Below, piece after piece: positions 21,995 through 34,107 of a DNA stretch of 64,000 nucleotides; positions within the stretch are counted from its first letter, which is position 1; the number at the start of each line of letters is the position of its first letter. The notes below the pieces were generated by a model, which saw only the letters and a program-made list of their open reading frames with translations, was not told the origin of the DNA and ran no database searches. Source of the DNA: Epiperipatus broadwayi (Eukaryota > Onychophora > Udeonychophora > Euonychophora > Peripatidae). The stretch covers positions 1,922,001-1,986,000 of the forward strand of contig JAQFVV010000112.1 in assembly GCA_028023455.1 (NCBI GenBank). The letters run 5' to 3'. The position numbers were made by a program, and so were the translations under genes.

Positions 21995-22432
21995 AACAAG
22001 CCATAAATCATGGTACTGGGAGATTATTATATTTGCACAAGGGAATAATCATGATCAAGGGTTATATTAGGCTGTTTTTATTTTAATGTTTTTGCCTAAT
22101 AAGTAATGTAACGGTATATGCCGTTACATTAATTTAAGATTAAAATAAAAACTTAAGTTCGTAAATAAAAACTAAAAGCTAAAAAAATTGAAGAGTCGTT
22201 AAATGTGTATATATATATCGCACAGATGCAAAATTTTAAAAATTATTTTCTTTTTAAAAAAAAAAAAATATTTGAACGTACTTTTTTATAAAAAAAGTAC
22301 AAGATTTAAAGATAAAATATTTTTGTGAATGGAAATGATGTGTTTATTAATTATCAAAAAGCAAACTAGCCCTTGGGGCTCTTATATAAAAAAGTCAGAT
22401 GAAATATAGATAAGAGAACAAAAATAAATTAG

Positions 22433-22733
22433 ATGTCCAATAGAAGCAGCAATGAAGACTCGGACCGTAACGAAAATTTGGAACAGGAAAACATTGTTCA
22501 GTGAATCCGGATGATCGGTATAAAAGAAAAAATATTGAAATTAAGAACAGTTCCAGCTTGATTTTGTGAGAAGGGCGATAAGATGCACTTGTCGCTCTCT
22601 CTCACTTATTTCAAATGAAATGATTGTAATACCAGGATTGAACCAGCTAAAGCCACCTCCAGAACAACAGACCAGTCTTCAAATAGAGACGTCACGGGAA
22701 TTGGCACCAGGAACTATGATTCTTCTACTGTAA
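22433..22733 (+). other. Possible exon or decayed coding island, unidentified
   Basis: This GC-richer island stands out from the AT background. From an ATG at 22433 the frame reads MSNRSSNEDSDRNENLEQEN then IVQ and a stop. A second frame, open from about 22539, reads FVRRAIRCTCRSLSLISNEM then IVIPGLNQLKPPPEQQTSLQ and stays open into a good splice donor ACT|GTAAGA at 22730. Both have a protein-like composition (few F/Y/I/K homopolymer codons). It could be a host exon of an unidentified transcript, an alternative upstream Mff exon, or a broken retrocopy. I do not recognise the protein. Confidence 0.25.
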
Positions 22734-23439
22734 GACATGAACTGTAAAATTTAAAAATAATTAAGAACTTTTGTTAAGATTTGACAAGTTTTTAATATTC
22801 AGCTAACCTCAATTTTAAAATGAACTTTTATCTGACTATCAAGTTTTCAAATTAATTATTAATGTTTAATTTTTATACATTTGAGTTTGCTAAAAATTAT
22901 TTCCATTTTTTTTTATATTAATATTTATTGTATAAATTATTTAAATGCATTAAATTTAAGTTGGGTATAGATGTTTGCATAGATTCATTAACGTTTAATT
23001 ATGTTTTTGTTTTCATATTTGATTAAAATATATAGACATTCGGTAAATAATGATAGCTTAAGGTGAGTATCTAAAATGTATTTATTTGGATGTCTTTCAT
23101 GTTATTGGTGTCACTGCGGCATCTTATGATGAATGCCATTGGGTTTCTTGTAAATGTCCCTCTGCAATTCCATCAATGATTTTATATTTTGATCGTTTAT
23201 GTTTATTTTGAAATGTTTTTAACCGTGTAATTTATGTAGCCGATCTATACTCAACATTAAAAAACAAACTTATAAAATTCATCTGTGCGAACTTATATAA
23301 ATGTTAAATTTAAGTCGGGCATGAATGGCCATATAGATTTGTAAAGTTATATTAATTAATTATGGGAGTGTTAATCTTAGGTTATTTGTTTCGTAGTTAA
23401 ATTGGGTTAATCGGTTGGATATATTGGTGTAATTAGTAA

Positions 23440-23760
23440 ATGTAGCATGAGATTCGCTACATGCAGGATCTCCATTATATGCCGCACACCCCCTTTTTGC
23501 CTATGGAAGGGGATAGTAAGACGGAAAATGCAGTCCCTTCCTATGGAGTTTTTTTTATTGTTCTTCTTGCCAGACAGATGTAGCATTCCTGTCTGGACGA
23601 GAGTCAATGTCTTCTTTAATCATGCTGTTCAGATGTACATTCCTGACAGTATGGTATTTGTGCTGTCGTATTCATGCTACATTGAATACATCGATATATC
23701 AGATGGATTGACGTTAGTTTAACGGCGAACTTTTGGCCTAAGGTTAAATAAGGGATAGAA
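23440..23760. other. GC-richer island of unknown nature
   Basis: Overlapping frames of 91 codons (plus, 23447-23722) and 66 codons (minus, 23407-23607) both lie here, neither with a recognisable domain. Base composition differs from the surroundings. It could be an exon, a regulatory region or an old mobile element fragment. Confidence 0.25.
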
Positions 23761-25348
23761 TATTTTCTTTTCAAATGAAATCTATGTAATCTATTCATAT
23801 TCGATACTTTTAAAAAAAAATATTATTAAATTCATCTGTATGGATGGTTTAAAATAATAATTTAAATTTAAAAGTTAATATTAAAATCTAAAATAATAAA
23901 TGTTATTCCTCAAATTTTAAATATTATACATGTGTGTTAATAAATGTTGTTTGTGTGTTAATTACTGGCAGTGGCTTCTTTTATTTTTTTTGATATTGAA
24001 AATATATTTAGATAAGAATTATTTTATAAATCTCTGCGTCTCACTGAGGTAGTGACTGGGACTAACGGTCTAAATATAAAATAAAATGGCATCTTATGTG
24101 TCTGCCTACTATATAAATTTTCCAGGTTCAAATGCCTGGTGTCGCCCTGTAGTGCAGATATAGTAAGACTCCAACTTCCACTTCGTCATCGGACCGTTAT
24201 AGTAAGGATCAATTTCATCTTCACTATTTATTTTCAAGTTTGTCGTGGAGTTCATCCATTAAATGCAGGAACTTTATTTATTGTATTTGGACAATAGTAT
24301 TAATTTATAGAATTTTATAGGTGTCATATTGATTGTATTTAGAGATATTGTTATTGGAAATTATTGAAGAATTTGTTTACACTTCATTAATAAGATCAGT
24401 TTACACTGATAGAATGACAGATTCAAGAATTAAAATCCTTGATTGCCACATGATCTTCCTTACAACCAACCTATTCTATTTGATTTTTCGGACAGTTACA
24501 TGGCAAGTGATTACTAGTAGAATATAATATTTTTTTTTAATGGAGCAAAATTTTAGAGTCTCTTGGCACTAAAACTAATAAGAAAATTAATGAATACCTT
24601 TTAAGTTTCCAAACAAACTTTCATTCAACCCTTCTCTTTTATACAATCAGTAACGAATTAACATGGAGTTCTGCTGATTGTATTAATTACATAATCAGGA
24701 AATTACTTTTATATAGTGATTTTCAATTAAACTTAATAGATTTCTTTTACTACCTTGTGTGAGTTTGAGTATTCGATAGATAGCAGATTGGAGTGTTTAC
24801 ACAAGAAAGAAGAACTGGAATAGTATGAATATCTGTGCTATTTAAAAATAAAGTGGAGGTCATGTGATGTTTTGTTCACATACTTAGGACATCTCATTTA
24901 GTTATCTAGCTTAATTGATCTCTTTAGTTTATCAAATTTGTTGAACTCAGAAACTTAATCTAGTTTAGCCATAATAGCCAGGATAACTAAAAGGTGATTT
25001 TGTATTCCTTGTTAATGAACCATAGAAATTTTGAAATATTATTTATTAAAAATTACTAATTAGACAGATCTTTTCGAGATATAGAGAAAAAAGGCTGTTC
25101 TTTTTAGGCTTACAAAAGATACAATTTGTGACTCCGTACAAATGTTTTGAAGAGTTGCAATTTTCTATCCTCTGCATTATCTTTTTATAGCTATATTGTT
25201 AGAAAGTTTTAAAAAAAAATTTGAAATTTTTTTTTTTTAACTTTTACTAGTTGGTACCATTGAAATTGGAAGTGGGTTTGAAATAATTCAGTAATTTTTG
25301 ACTTTATAAATTTTCCTTTTTTATTTTTTAATTCTGTATTGAGCATAG

Positions 25349-25510
25349 TTTGCTACAATGGAAAGATTAACAATATTATAAATTAACTACAACTTAGCAC
25401 TGCTTTCAACCAGGCAGTTAATCTAGTGATATGAATATGACCTACCTGATTGAAAACAATGCTAAGCTGAAGTTAATTTGTAATATTGTTAATCTTTCCT
25501 TTGTAGCAAA
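25349..25510. repeat. 162-bp hairpin upstream of the Mff start exon
   Basis: The left arm TTTGCTACAATGGAAAGATT through GCACTGCTTTCAACCAGGCA pairs with the right arm CCTGATTGAAAACAATGCTA through AATCTTTCCTTTGTAGCAAA. Each arm is about 65-69 bases and the loop about 28-30. Only scattered mismatches occur. It is noncoding and lies ~430 bases before the Mff start exon, within the presumed first intron. Confidence 0.85.
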
Positions 25511-25944
25511 TTAAATAATCTTTGTTTAATCAATTCTTCACTCTTCAAAAAATTATAACTTCAATATAGAATTATTTCAAGAAATGTAAAGTGTTTAATA
25601 TGTTTTCTAATGGAGTAGTAAACTGGCAGAAAAAAGTGAAAAAAAAAATCACTTGAGACTGTGATGCTTGAAAGCCACTTGTTTTTCTGAACAACTAATC
25701 GTGATTATATTTTTTTATGTTTTAGTTTTTAAATTATGTAGGGCTAAATAGAACTCTTAAACATGTTGCTAATCTATTTAAACTGATTTAATTGAAATCC
25801 TGATGATACCATGTGGCTGAAATTTTCCAGATAGTTTCAATAATGAAAGTTAAATCAATTGGAGGCATATGTACTTTTTGGAATATAGTTATGTTAGTAT
25901 TAGCAATTGAATTAATGCTTAAATTCTAACTTCTTTTTTTCTAG

Positions 25945-26158
25945 ATGTCATCTCATTCGAGTCCATCACATCACATGTTCAATGATGATGTAAGGAGTCA
26001 TTATGATCCTAGGTTCACAGAAGATATCAGTCTTAAAATGAGAGTTCCTGATCGCATTAGAGTAATTGGTGAGCAATATGATGATGAAGAATTACCACCC
26101 AGAAAACAAGAAAAACGTGTTCCTATGATGATGGTACCTGACAGAATTTTAGTTGCAG
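25945..26158 (+). CDS. Mff: Mitochondrial fission factor, coding exon 1 (residues 1-72)
   Basis: Mff (Tango11 in Drosophila) is a tail-anchored receptor on the outer mitochondrial membrane and peroxisomes that recruits the dynamin-related GTPase Drp1 for fission. This exon encodes the N-terminal cytosolic part with the two short family repeats: YDPRFTEDISLKMRVPDRIR (20-39) and VPMMMVPDRILVAG (59-72). In vertebrate Mff the matching -RVPE/VPERIVVAG motifs are in the Drp1-binding region. The ATG directly follows a polypyrimidine tract and CTAG acceptor (AG at 25943-25944), so the 5' UTR must lie in an upstream exon. The exon ends at a donor CAG|GTAATG (GT at 26159) in phase 1, splitting a Gly codon that completes with the exon at 33882. 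Confidence 0.9.
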
Positions 26159-27389
26159 GTAATGTATGTTATTTCTATTGAAGCAAAGATTTTTATGGGT
26201 AAAAGATGCATTTTCTTATATTTGGTTACTTATTGCTATAATAGGATCTCGCCTGCTACGCTCCATTCAAATTTTTGATTGGATGAAATAAGTAACAGCT
26301 AAATCACATGATAAATCTGCAGTTCATTTTTCTATTGTCAGAGTCTGTAGCAACACCAAACAGTTACTGTCCATACTAAACAAATAATGGTAGATGATCC
26401 ATTTAATACATTACTGCTTCAATTAGCTATCACATGTATAGGAAAACCCAAAAGCTACTCCACATATTTAAATGTCCACAGTGAAATTTTATTACGTAAT
26501 TTTTATTGCTTTACTGCACTTCATTTATTCTTTTTGGTCCTAAAACCAATGCTGTAGAAATCAATAAGTCCCATCTTCATTATTCCTTGAATTATTATGT
26601 TATATACATCAATAACAATCATAGTTTTGATTAGTATTTTCCCACATGGCTATTTTTTTTTTTTAATTTGAAATGTAACAAATACTATTATTATATATAT
26701 GTACACATATATATTACAGTTAGTTTGCATATTGTTGAATAATGTTTTGGTAATTAAATTTTCATAAATTCTAATTATTAAATTAAAATGTACACAAAAT
26801 AATCTTAGAATTATCTATAAATATTGCTATGATTTTATTGCTAATAAATTCCTTTTATGTATAAAATCTTATTTTAACATAAAAAAATCTTATTGTCACA
26901 AAATACTTGTTTATTTTAAAATTACCACAATATCATTTTCAGAATTAAAACAAAACTCCCCTCCCCCCATTCCCCAAATGATATTTTAATTATCTTAAAT
27001 TAGTTTGCAAATACTTTCTGATTAAATCAGTTACTATTATATTTGATTTTTAAAAAAAGGTTAGTTCAAATAAAGCAAGATTGAATTTTTTTTTTTCTAA
27101 ATAAAGTTGTTATTAAAAAAAAATATTGTATCTAATCACTGTGATATTAAAATTACATGTTTTGCACATATATATATATAAACAGTGAAATTATTTTGAG
27201 AATTTATCCATTTATTAAGCTAGAAAAACCTTCATCTGTCATGTAATTAGTCAGTCAACAATTAAAACAGATAGTATAAGCTAAACCACATCATCTAGTA
27301 ATTATCAAAAACATTTGTCTGATATATATTAAGATAAAGATGGATTACTTTTAGCATATAAGTAATAAATCAGATCCAATATCTTTTTA

Positions 27390-27760
27390 TGTATGAGAAT
27401 TTGAAGTATAACAGACTTTTTAAAACTCTCATCAGCAACTATGCATCTTTCCTTGAGAGTTATATATATATATATTTAAGATTTTTAGTATATAAACACT
27501 CAAATTATAATGGGAAATACAATTGTCAATTACTAGATCATGTCACTCATCTTGCATTACTTGTTTTAATTGGCAATTGCCTAGTTACATCATAGCTGAA
27601 GATTTTTTTTTAATTTACTGTGAGGAAAATTTCCCATTATAAGTTTAATGTATATATCCTCAGTCCATGAAAATCTTTGATATATATAATTCTTAATGGG
27701 GAATGCTTGGTTGCCAATGAGATTCAGAGAAGTTTGTTATACTTCAGATTCTCATGCATA
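27390..27760. repeat. Inverted-repeat element in Mff intron
   Basis: The ends TGTATGAGAATTTGAAGTAT (left) and ATACTTCAGATTCTCATGCA (right) are inverted over about 30 bases. A second inverted pair lies inside: ATAATGGGAAAT near 27508 and ATTTCCCATTAT near 27629. A similar TTCCCATTATAA recurs near 27916. It has no coding capacity and is probably a MITE. Confidence 0.55.
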
Positions 27761-28444
27761 AAAAAATTCATTTTGAGTGTAGTGGAAGATTTTATCTAAT
27801 TTAATATATTGGTAATAAATGAAAGTTTTGCTAATCTTTCACATGCGTAAACAGTTATTTCAAAGACAACCAATCAGATTTTTTTAAACAGCTGTCTCTT
27901 AATATAGGAAAAAATTCCCATTATAATTTTATTGTTTTTGTATTTTAAATCCATGAACATCTTCCTTAATTTAATATTTTGAATTATAACATCTGAGTTG
28001 TATTGTAAAACATGTATTTTAATGTAAAAAGCATTAAGTTATTTTTTTCCAGTATTTATTATTTAATTTCTTTAATTGCTTGAAAAATGTTGGATCTGGG
28101 TTTCACTGTATATGAATTGCATATATATATATTTTAAATCCAGCCATATCTATGTGTATTATGACATAATTACAGGAATTCAATTGTCTTTATTGGTGTA
28201 TTTCTTCTAAGAGCCCCCCCCCCCCCGTTTTAATTGTTATTTTCAATTGTAACCAGAATATTATTATCTGTCTTTTATATTACTAATTTAAATTTTGTTT
28301 TATACACATCTAAATGTATATATCATTTGTTATTGTTTTTTTCCTTAAATCAGGCTTTCAAGTTTAAAAAAAAAAAATCACATAAAACCTAATGCCACAT
28401 AATCAATTAACTTATATCTATTCAGTTTTAAATAAATAATTGAA

Positions 28445-28540
28445 TGGTTTTATTGCTCAGGAGTTCATATAAAATACAAGTGCCAAAACTGGAATCAATC
28501 CCAAGATCCCACACTGCACCAAACCATGCAGGACTATTTA
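28445..28540 (-). repeat. Possible tRNA-related SINE fragment (family 2)
   Basis: The minus strand reads GGGATCTTGGGATTGATTCC then AGTTTTGGCACTTGTAT, with a B-box-like GATTGATTCC. A similar sequence GAATTGATTCCAGTATTGAT occurs on the plus strand at about 43612. Two weakly similar copies suggest a dispersed repeat; the tRNA origin is uncertain. Confidence 0.3.
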
Positions 28541-30010
28541 GAATTAATTACTTGTTTTTCAGCAAGTTGAATAAAAATTTAGTTTTGCTTAAAAGTAAAT
28601 TTCTTTAAAATATTCCATATGCAGATTTCAAATATCATACGTATTTTTAAATTAATTAAATTCGTCTACCCTTTTCATCCTAGCAGTGTGCATAAAACTG
28701 ATTCTGGAACCATTTCAAATATTTTGTACATGTATATGTACATACAAATTTTAATGTTTTTTTTTAATTCACCATATGCAGATAGTAATTAGACAACTTT
28801 AATATTTTGCATTTTTATTAATTTCATTTTATAAATGCATCATTTTTTTATATTGCTGCTCTATATTTAAAAAAAAAAACTTTATAAATCTTTTTTTAAA
28901 AAGAAAAAAAATCTCATCTAATTATAATCTTTCTGAAATTAAAGTGATTTTTAAATGTATACTTATTCTAAAAGTGTAGGAGGGGTGGAAAAATTTAATG
29001 AAAAATCACTTTTGATTATTTTTTTATTTCATAAGAATTTTGTGGTTACTTTCACTTTAAAAAAAAAGACAGGTGCATATATATATACACCCACACACAT
29101 TTGCATCTTGATTAAAAAATTAAATTAATTTTGAGATACCAAAATCAAGTGGCAAACTCATTATAATAACTTCCAATTTGAGATTTTGCATCAAAATTTT
29201 AATTAATCATTTATATATATATATAAATAAATTCTATTGTATATTTTGAGAACTATGAATTGATTTCATTGCAGTTGATATACAAAGCAATTATTGGTTT
29301 TGCTTATGTGTGATTTCATCTGCCAAGAAATACTATGATAATGTGAATTAGATGTAAACAATAATAAATAATAAAATTGTGAGTAATAATGTTCTTTTTT
29401 TCAGTTAGTAATAATAGACCTGACTAATATTGTATTCATTAAATATATTTTTTGGAAATACAAATCTTTTATGTAATTCGGGTTTATTATTATATAAAAA
29501 ATAATGAAAATCAATATATGTAATTTTATTTCTGAAAATAATTAACTATGAAAATAAAATTAATGAATTAAATTAAGCATTTTAATTTTGATTGATTGCA
29601 AAATACTTTCTCAGCTTTAAATGAATAAAAAAAAAAGATGATCCTCAAACTTGATTATTTAGAAAATGTTAAAATCAGCATTTATGCATTTTTAATATCT
29701 ACAACTTACAAGCCACAATGTTCTCTGCATGTTTGAAAAAGTAAACATAAAATCAAAACTAACACTCTCTTATATCTATATTTTTTATCAGCATTATTTA
29801 TTTTAAACATCTTTTGTAGATGTTGCTACATTACTATGAATTAATGATTATCTAGCCCCATTTTTTCTATAGATCCAGATATTTTTATTATGAAATTTAT
29901 ATAATTTAAACTATTTATAACAGTTATTTAAACTCTCTAAACATTTGAACTTATTAAATTCATAATTTACTTTACAAAATTCTATTGGAAAAAAACAACA
30001 AATTGTCGGT

Positions 30011-33000
30011 ACTATTAATTAGACACACAGACGTAATGCGATGCATTGAGACTTCTTATACCGAGTCCGGAATCTCTCATCCACTATGCCAACCTGTTAG
30101 CCACTTTACCTTCCCTTTCTAGTCCCCGTCATAAGTTTTTCGCATATTCTTCTCTATCCTGCTTCATCCCATTTCCACAACATAATCTTTGTCAACTCTA
30201 TGGTCTCTATATCTAAATCCCCCTTTCCCCAAACCCAGCATAAAAATCCCATTTTCTATATAATCGTGTTTATATTTATTCATCCACGACTTCATTATTT
30301 CTATTCTTTCTGCTTTCTGACATTTACATTCAATTAATGCCTAATATTTTCTATGCCTTCCTTACACAACTTGTAGACTAAATCACTGGCATTTTTCCAT
30401 TTATGTATACATTTCTTTGTTGCTAAAGATCCTGCTCGAGCCATAAAATAAACTACTTTCCTTACTATTATCATAAATTAACTCGCATCCAATATTCTGT
30501 TTACTTCTATATATATATTAAATTCTTTTTATTCCCCATTCTAGTTCTCCATCTCCAACTTCAATGCATCTATTCTTCTATCCCATTACTTGCCACTATA
30601 ACATTTAACAATTCTCCTAACACAATCATTCTACCTTTTGTATAAATATACTGCATATCATATTACCTTTCTCTCATCTCGTTGCCTGCCCTTTACTCAT
30701 AACTCAATTAAATACTATTTTGGCTATTCTCTTATTATCCATAAACTACAATCTACTGAACATTTTCATTTTGCTTTTTAAAACTTGCCCATCCCATTTT
30801 TGCCTCCTTTGCCATCCACACATCTGCATTTAATGCATGTGTTTCTACTTCTCTTTATATTTTTTCTAAATAATCTATCACCCCTTTATTAACATATAAT
30901 GCATCGTTATTATATGTTAACCCTGCTCTGCCACTCCCTTCCATACAATTCTAGCTACATCATATTTATTATATGAAAACACTATTAATTTCTTTATCAG
31001 TCTCTTTCATTTCTTTGCTTCATCAATCAATTTTTTTTTTCATTCATCCAAGCAATTTCTCCGATTACTCAAGATGATTCCCAAATAGTTATACCTATTC
31101 ATCACACTTAACTTTATATCTCCGATAAAAAATTCTTTGTCTTTACTTTCCCCAGTATTAATCATCATTATTTTTGATTTTTCTTCATTACATTTAATCC
31201 CCATCTTTTTTCCCATCCTTGTGCATGTCTCAGCATAACTTCCATAAGCTCCCTTTTTTCTGTGCACAAGAAGGTGTCATCTGTAAATAAAAGACCCAAT
31301 AATGTATATACTCCCTTGCCACCTATTAATGATATCTCTACCCCTCTTTATATTGCTGTCTCCATTTCTCTCAAATACAACAAACACAAAATAAGTGACG
31401 TAGGGCATCCTTGCCTTGGTCCCACCCCATTTTTAAGTTTAACTGATTCTATATTCCCTAATTGATAACATATAGTAATTCATGTAATCGCTTAATAATA
31501 TTCACTAAAACTCCATCCATTCCTAAATTCACTAAACTTCCCCATAATTATTTCTATTTATTCTGTCATATGCCTTCTCAATATCTATAAAAATCATATA
31601 TAACTGTCTATCTGTATTTCTACTCATATCTATAAGTTGTGTAACTACAAATAAACTATCTCCTATACGCCTATGCAATCGAAAACCTCCTTGCATTTCT
31701 CCCTCTAAATTATTTTCTTCCATCTATTTTGTGACTCTTCCGGCCACTATATATCCAAACACTATATAACATTGATGTTACCTCTATCAGGTCTACATTT
31801 GCTTAGCTTTATATGATCCTTTCCTTTAAATAATAGCCTTACTCTAGTATTACTTCAACTATCCGGAAAATCTTTTGTGCCATCTTATTAAAACATGGTA
31901 ATAGGTTTAATTTTGCCCTATGCCCCAAATTCATTACCATCTCTGCTGCCCATTGATCCAAACCTCTTGCCTTTCCACTTTTTAATTTCTTCCCTGCCTC
32001 ATTTAGTTCATTTTCTGTAAACCTAATATTTCCATTACTATAAGCTTTCATGTGTGTTTAACATCTTTTCTATATCCATTACATATTTAATTAAGATTGT
32101 TTCTAATTTTTCTCTAGAGTTACACTATTCCCTCATCATCTAGTAATACTATTTCTCTCTCCTTTACATTCCTTCTTTTAATGTATTTCCAAAATTTTTT
32201 ACTCCCATCTCTTCCACTTTCATTAATATCCTCCAACAATGTACTATTCAATTTCATTCTCTATATTTTTTTTATTTTAGCCAACTTCTTTTTTTAAATA
32301 CTTTTCCCATTTAACATTAATATCTTTTTCACTTATTTTTTTTCTTAATAGCATACTTCTATTTCTCTGCATGCTTTTTTCTCCTCGTTTACATTTTTAC
32401 TAACTCTCTTATTTCTTTTATTCTTCTGAATATTCTCACGTAAAACTCTATTTGCCACTTTTTCTACTTTATTACATCAATCCTTATATTCATTCCCAAT
32501 TAACTCTTCCATGATTTCTTCAACTTTTATTTTATATTCTTCTAACTTATCCTTATCATTCATTCTTCATCCACATCTTTTCTACTTTTATTACTATTTT
32601 CCATCACATTATTAACCATTTTTATTATAAAGAAATTATGATCACTATTATAAATTCTCTCTTCATTATCAAATGCTTTAATTTTCCATACTTTATTCAT
32701 TCCCTCTTTCACTACTAATACTTAATCTACAGTGTGAAATATATTATTTCTAGATCATGTGTATTGTCCCTCATAAATATTTGACAAATTTCCAATGCTC
32801 AAATTCATTCTCTGACAAAAATTTTTCAAAAGCTGTCCATTCTTGTTATTTACATCATCAATTTTTTCAGTATGCCCATTTATATCCTCTATAACCATTA
32901 TTCTCTTCCTCAGTTCTTTGAAACTTTGTATGTCCATAACTAAGCATTCATATATGCTACTGCTCCACTCCATTATAGTTTGACTATCTCCAATAGCTAT

Positions 33001-33390
33001 ATATACTATATCCACCATCCATTCTTGTCTTCTTAACCTTATTTCAAACCATAAATGTTCTTGACATTTAACAATATTTAAAGATTTTTTTGACATATTA
33101 ACTCCTATATCTTACTTTTCTTTTATATTTATACCCTGCCATACCAAGTCTTCCAGTATAAGTTTTTCTTCTTCTTTTAATTGTGTTTCCACTATTGCTA
33201 GTACCTGAAACTCTTCATTTCTAACTGTTTTGTTTAATTCCGGCCACTTTTCTGGTCTCCTACCACTTTGCATTTCTTCTTTCCTAACTACTCATTTATA
33301 AATTTTTTTGACTTTTTTTTCCTCCATTATATTTATAAATAACTTTCTTACTATTAATTTTACAAACCCATTCTCTCTCCATATCTAGAA
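30011..33390 (-). pseudogene. Decayed LINE (family B), near full length, antisense in Mff intron
   Basis: Minus-strand pieces appear in order. An endonuclease part (33096-32755) includes a degraded GD-N motif (VIEDINGHTEK). A pre-RT part (32051-31839) carries KLKSGKARGLDQWAAEM. The RT core (31723-31532) has GGFRLHRRIGDSLFVVTQLI and FIDIEKAYDRI, and a further part (31267-31040) has MGIKCNEEKSKIMM and NRYNYLGIIL. Frames are broken between pieces. Its 3' tail (about 30012-30130) contains a perfect tRNA A-box consensus TGGCATAGTGG on the minus strand (30081-30091). A relative in the plus orientation lies at 49823-52005. The clade is uncertain; it is not the RTE family of the 18.7 kb copy. Confidence 0.75.
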
Positions 33391-33705
33391 TTCTCCATAT
33401 AGTAGTGCCACTCAGTGCAAGTCAGAGCAATCGATGGATGCAAGGTTTTTGTGCATAAAATCCCTATCTAGTGTCTACTCACCCAATATTCCCAGACTAG
33501 TTTCCCGTGGATCTGAGAGGACTACACCTAGATCTTAGGACTAATGCAACCCTCCAGCAGCCACCTTTTACTTTTTTAGCTAACTATAATACTTTGAGTA
33601 TCCATTGATTACTCTGGTTTGCACTGAGTGGCGCTATTGTATGTGGAGTTTTGCCTCTGTGTTATCAGCTTGTGTAAGAATAAAGAATGGTAATCATGTG
33701 ATGTT
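33391..33705. repeat. Foldback element family B, abutting the LINE 5' end
   Basis: The inner inverted pair is CACTCAGTGCAAGTCAGAGC at 33409 and the complement CTCTGGTTTGCACTGAGTGG at about 33612-33631. The right outer end reads GTAATCATGTGATGTT (to 33705); the left outer arm is missing. Family landmarks AGATCTTAGGACTAATGCAA and CCTCCAGCAGCCACCTTTTA are present. It lies immediately beside the upstream end of the antisense LINE and ~180 bases before the Mff acceptor. Confidence 0.75.
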
Positions 33706-33881
33706 TAGTGATTTAATATTATTAATTAGCACAACAAGAATTAAAGAAATGAAGTAAACACATATTAGATAAAATAAATTAACATTGTATTATAGTTTTC
33801 ACAGACAAAAGATTTCACTTATATATTTCATTACATTATTGTTTTACAAATTGCTAATTTGTATTTTTTAAATTTGATCAG

Positions 33882-34107
33882 GCCATGATCAACACCTAGG
33901 TATTCGTGATGTACCTCGTGATTTAGAATTGGACTTGAGTTTCAATCCAAAAGGTGATATAGTAGAAATGGTAAGCCCTCCACGAGTTCTTACTGTAAAT
34001 GAACATGAATTTCCTACTATTGAAGAAAGTGGTGAGCCTTGCTCTGTTCAACCTATCGTCAATAATGGACATATCCCTGTGTTACATAGTTCTCATGTTC
34101 ATCAAAG
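33882..34107 (+). CDS. Mff: Mitochondrial fission factor, coding exon 2 (residues 72-147)
   Basis: It continues the Mff frame after the split Gly72 codon. It encodes HDQHLG, then PRDLELDLSF (83-92) and the conserved SPPRVLTV block (103-110), which corresponds to the TPPRVLTL block of vertebrate Mff, followed by a poorly conserved region (EHEFPTIEES onward). The acceptor is TTTGATCAG (AG at 33880-33881), with a weak pyrimidine tract; the donor is CAAAG|GTATAT (GT at 34108). Phase: it ends with two bases of codon 147. An in-frame read-through into the intron would add an unrelated hydrophobic tail before a stop near 34205. Confidence 0.9.

Larger units (their letters stand above)
21995..25348. 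other. Mostly noncoding region with two GC-richer islands
   Basis: A perfect 10-bp hairpin (AATGTAACGG, loop TATATG, complement) lies at 22105-22130. Islands at 22433-22733 and about 23440-23760 are described separately. A tRNA-like B box (CCAGGTTCAAATGCCTGG, about 24123-24140) suggests a decayed SINE at 24034-24210. No assignable host exon was found between the RTE and the Mff start exon. Confidence 0.45.
26159..33881 (+). other. Mff intron after coding exon 1 (7.7 kb)
   Basis: It is bounded by GT at 26159 and AG at 33880-33881. Contents: 26159-27389 AT-rich with nothing recognised; an imperfect inverted repeat at 27390-27760; AT-rich sequence with a 13-14-base C run near 28214 and (AT)n tracts; a SINE-like fragment at about 28445-28540 (minus); then a minus-strand LINE and a foldback B copy from 30.0 to 33.7 kb. 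No additional coding exon was recognised. Confidence 0.7.

Noticed and set aside
24034-24210. Possible tRNA gene or SINE around CCAGGTTCAAATGCCTGG
   Set aside because: Only a B-box-like core is seen; no cloverleaf or matching second copy.
28212-28227. C homopolymers here, near 52438 and near 58686
   Set aside because: Simple homopolymer tracts; likely slippage or assembly features, no function implied.
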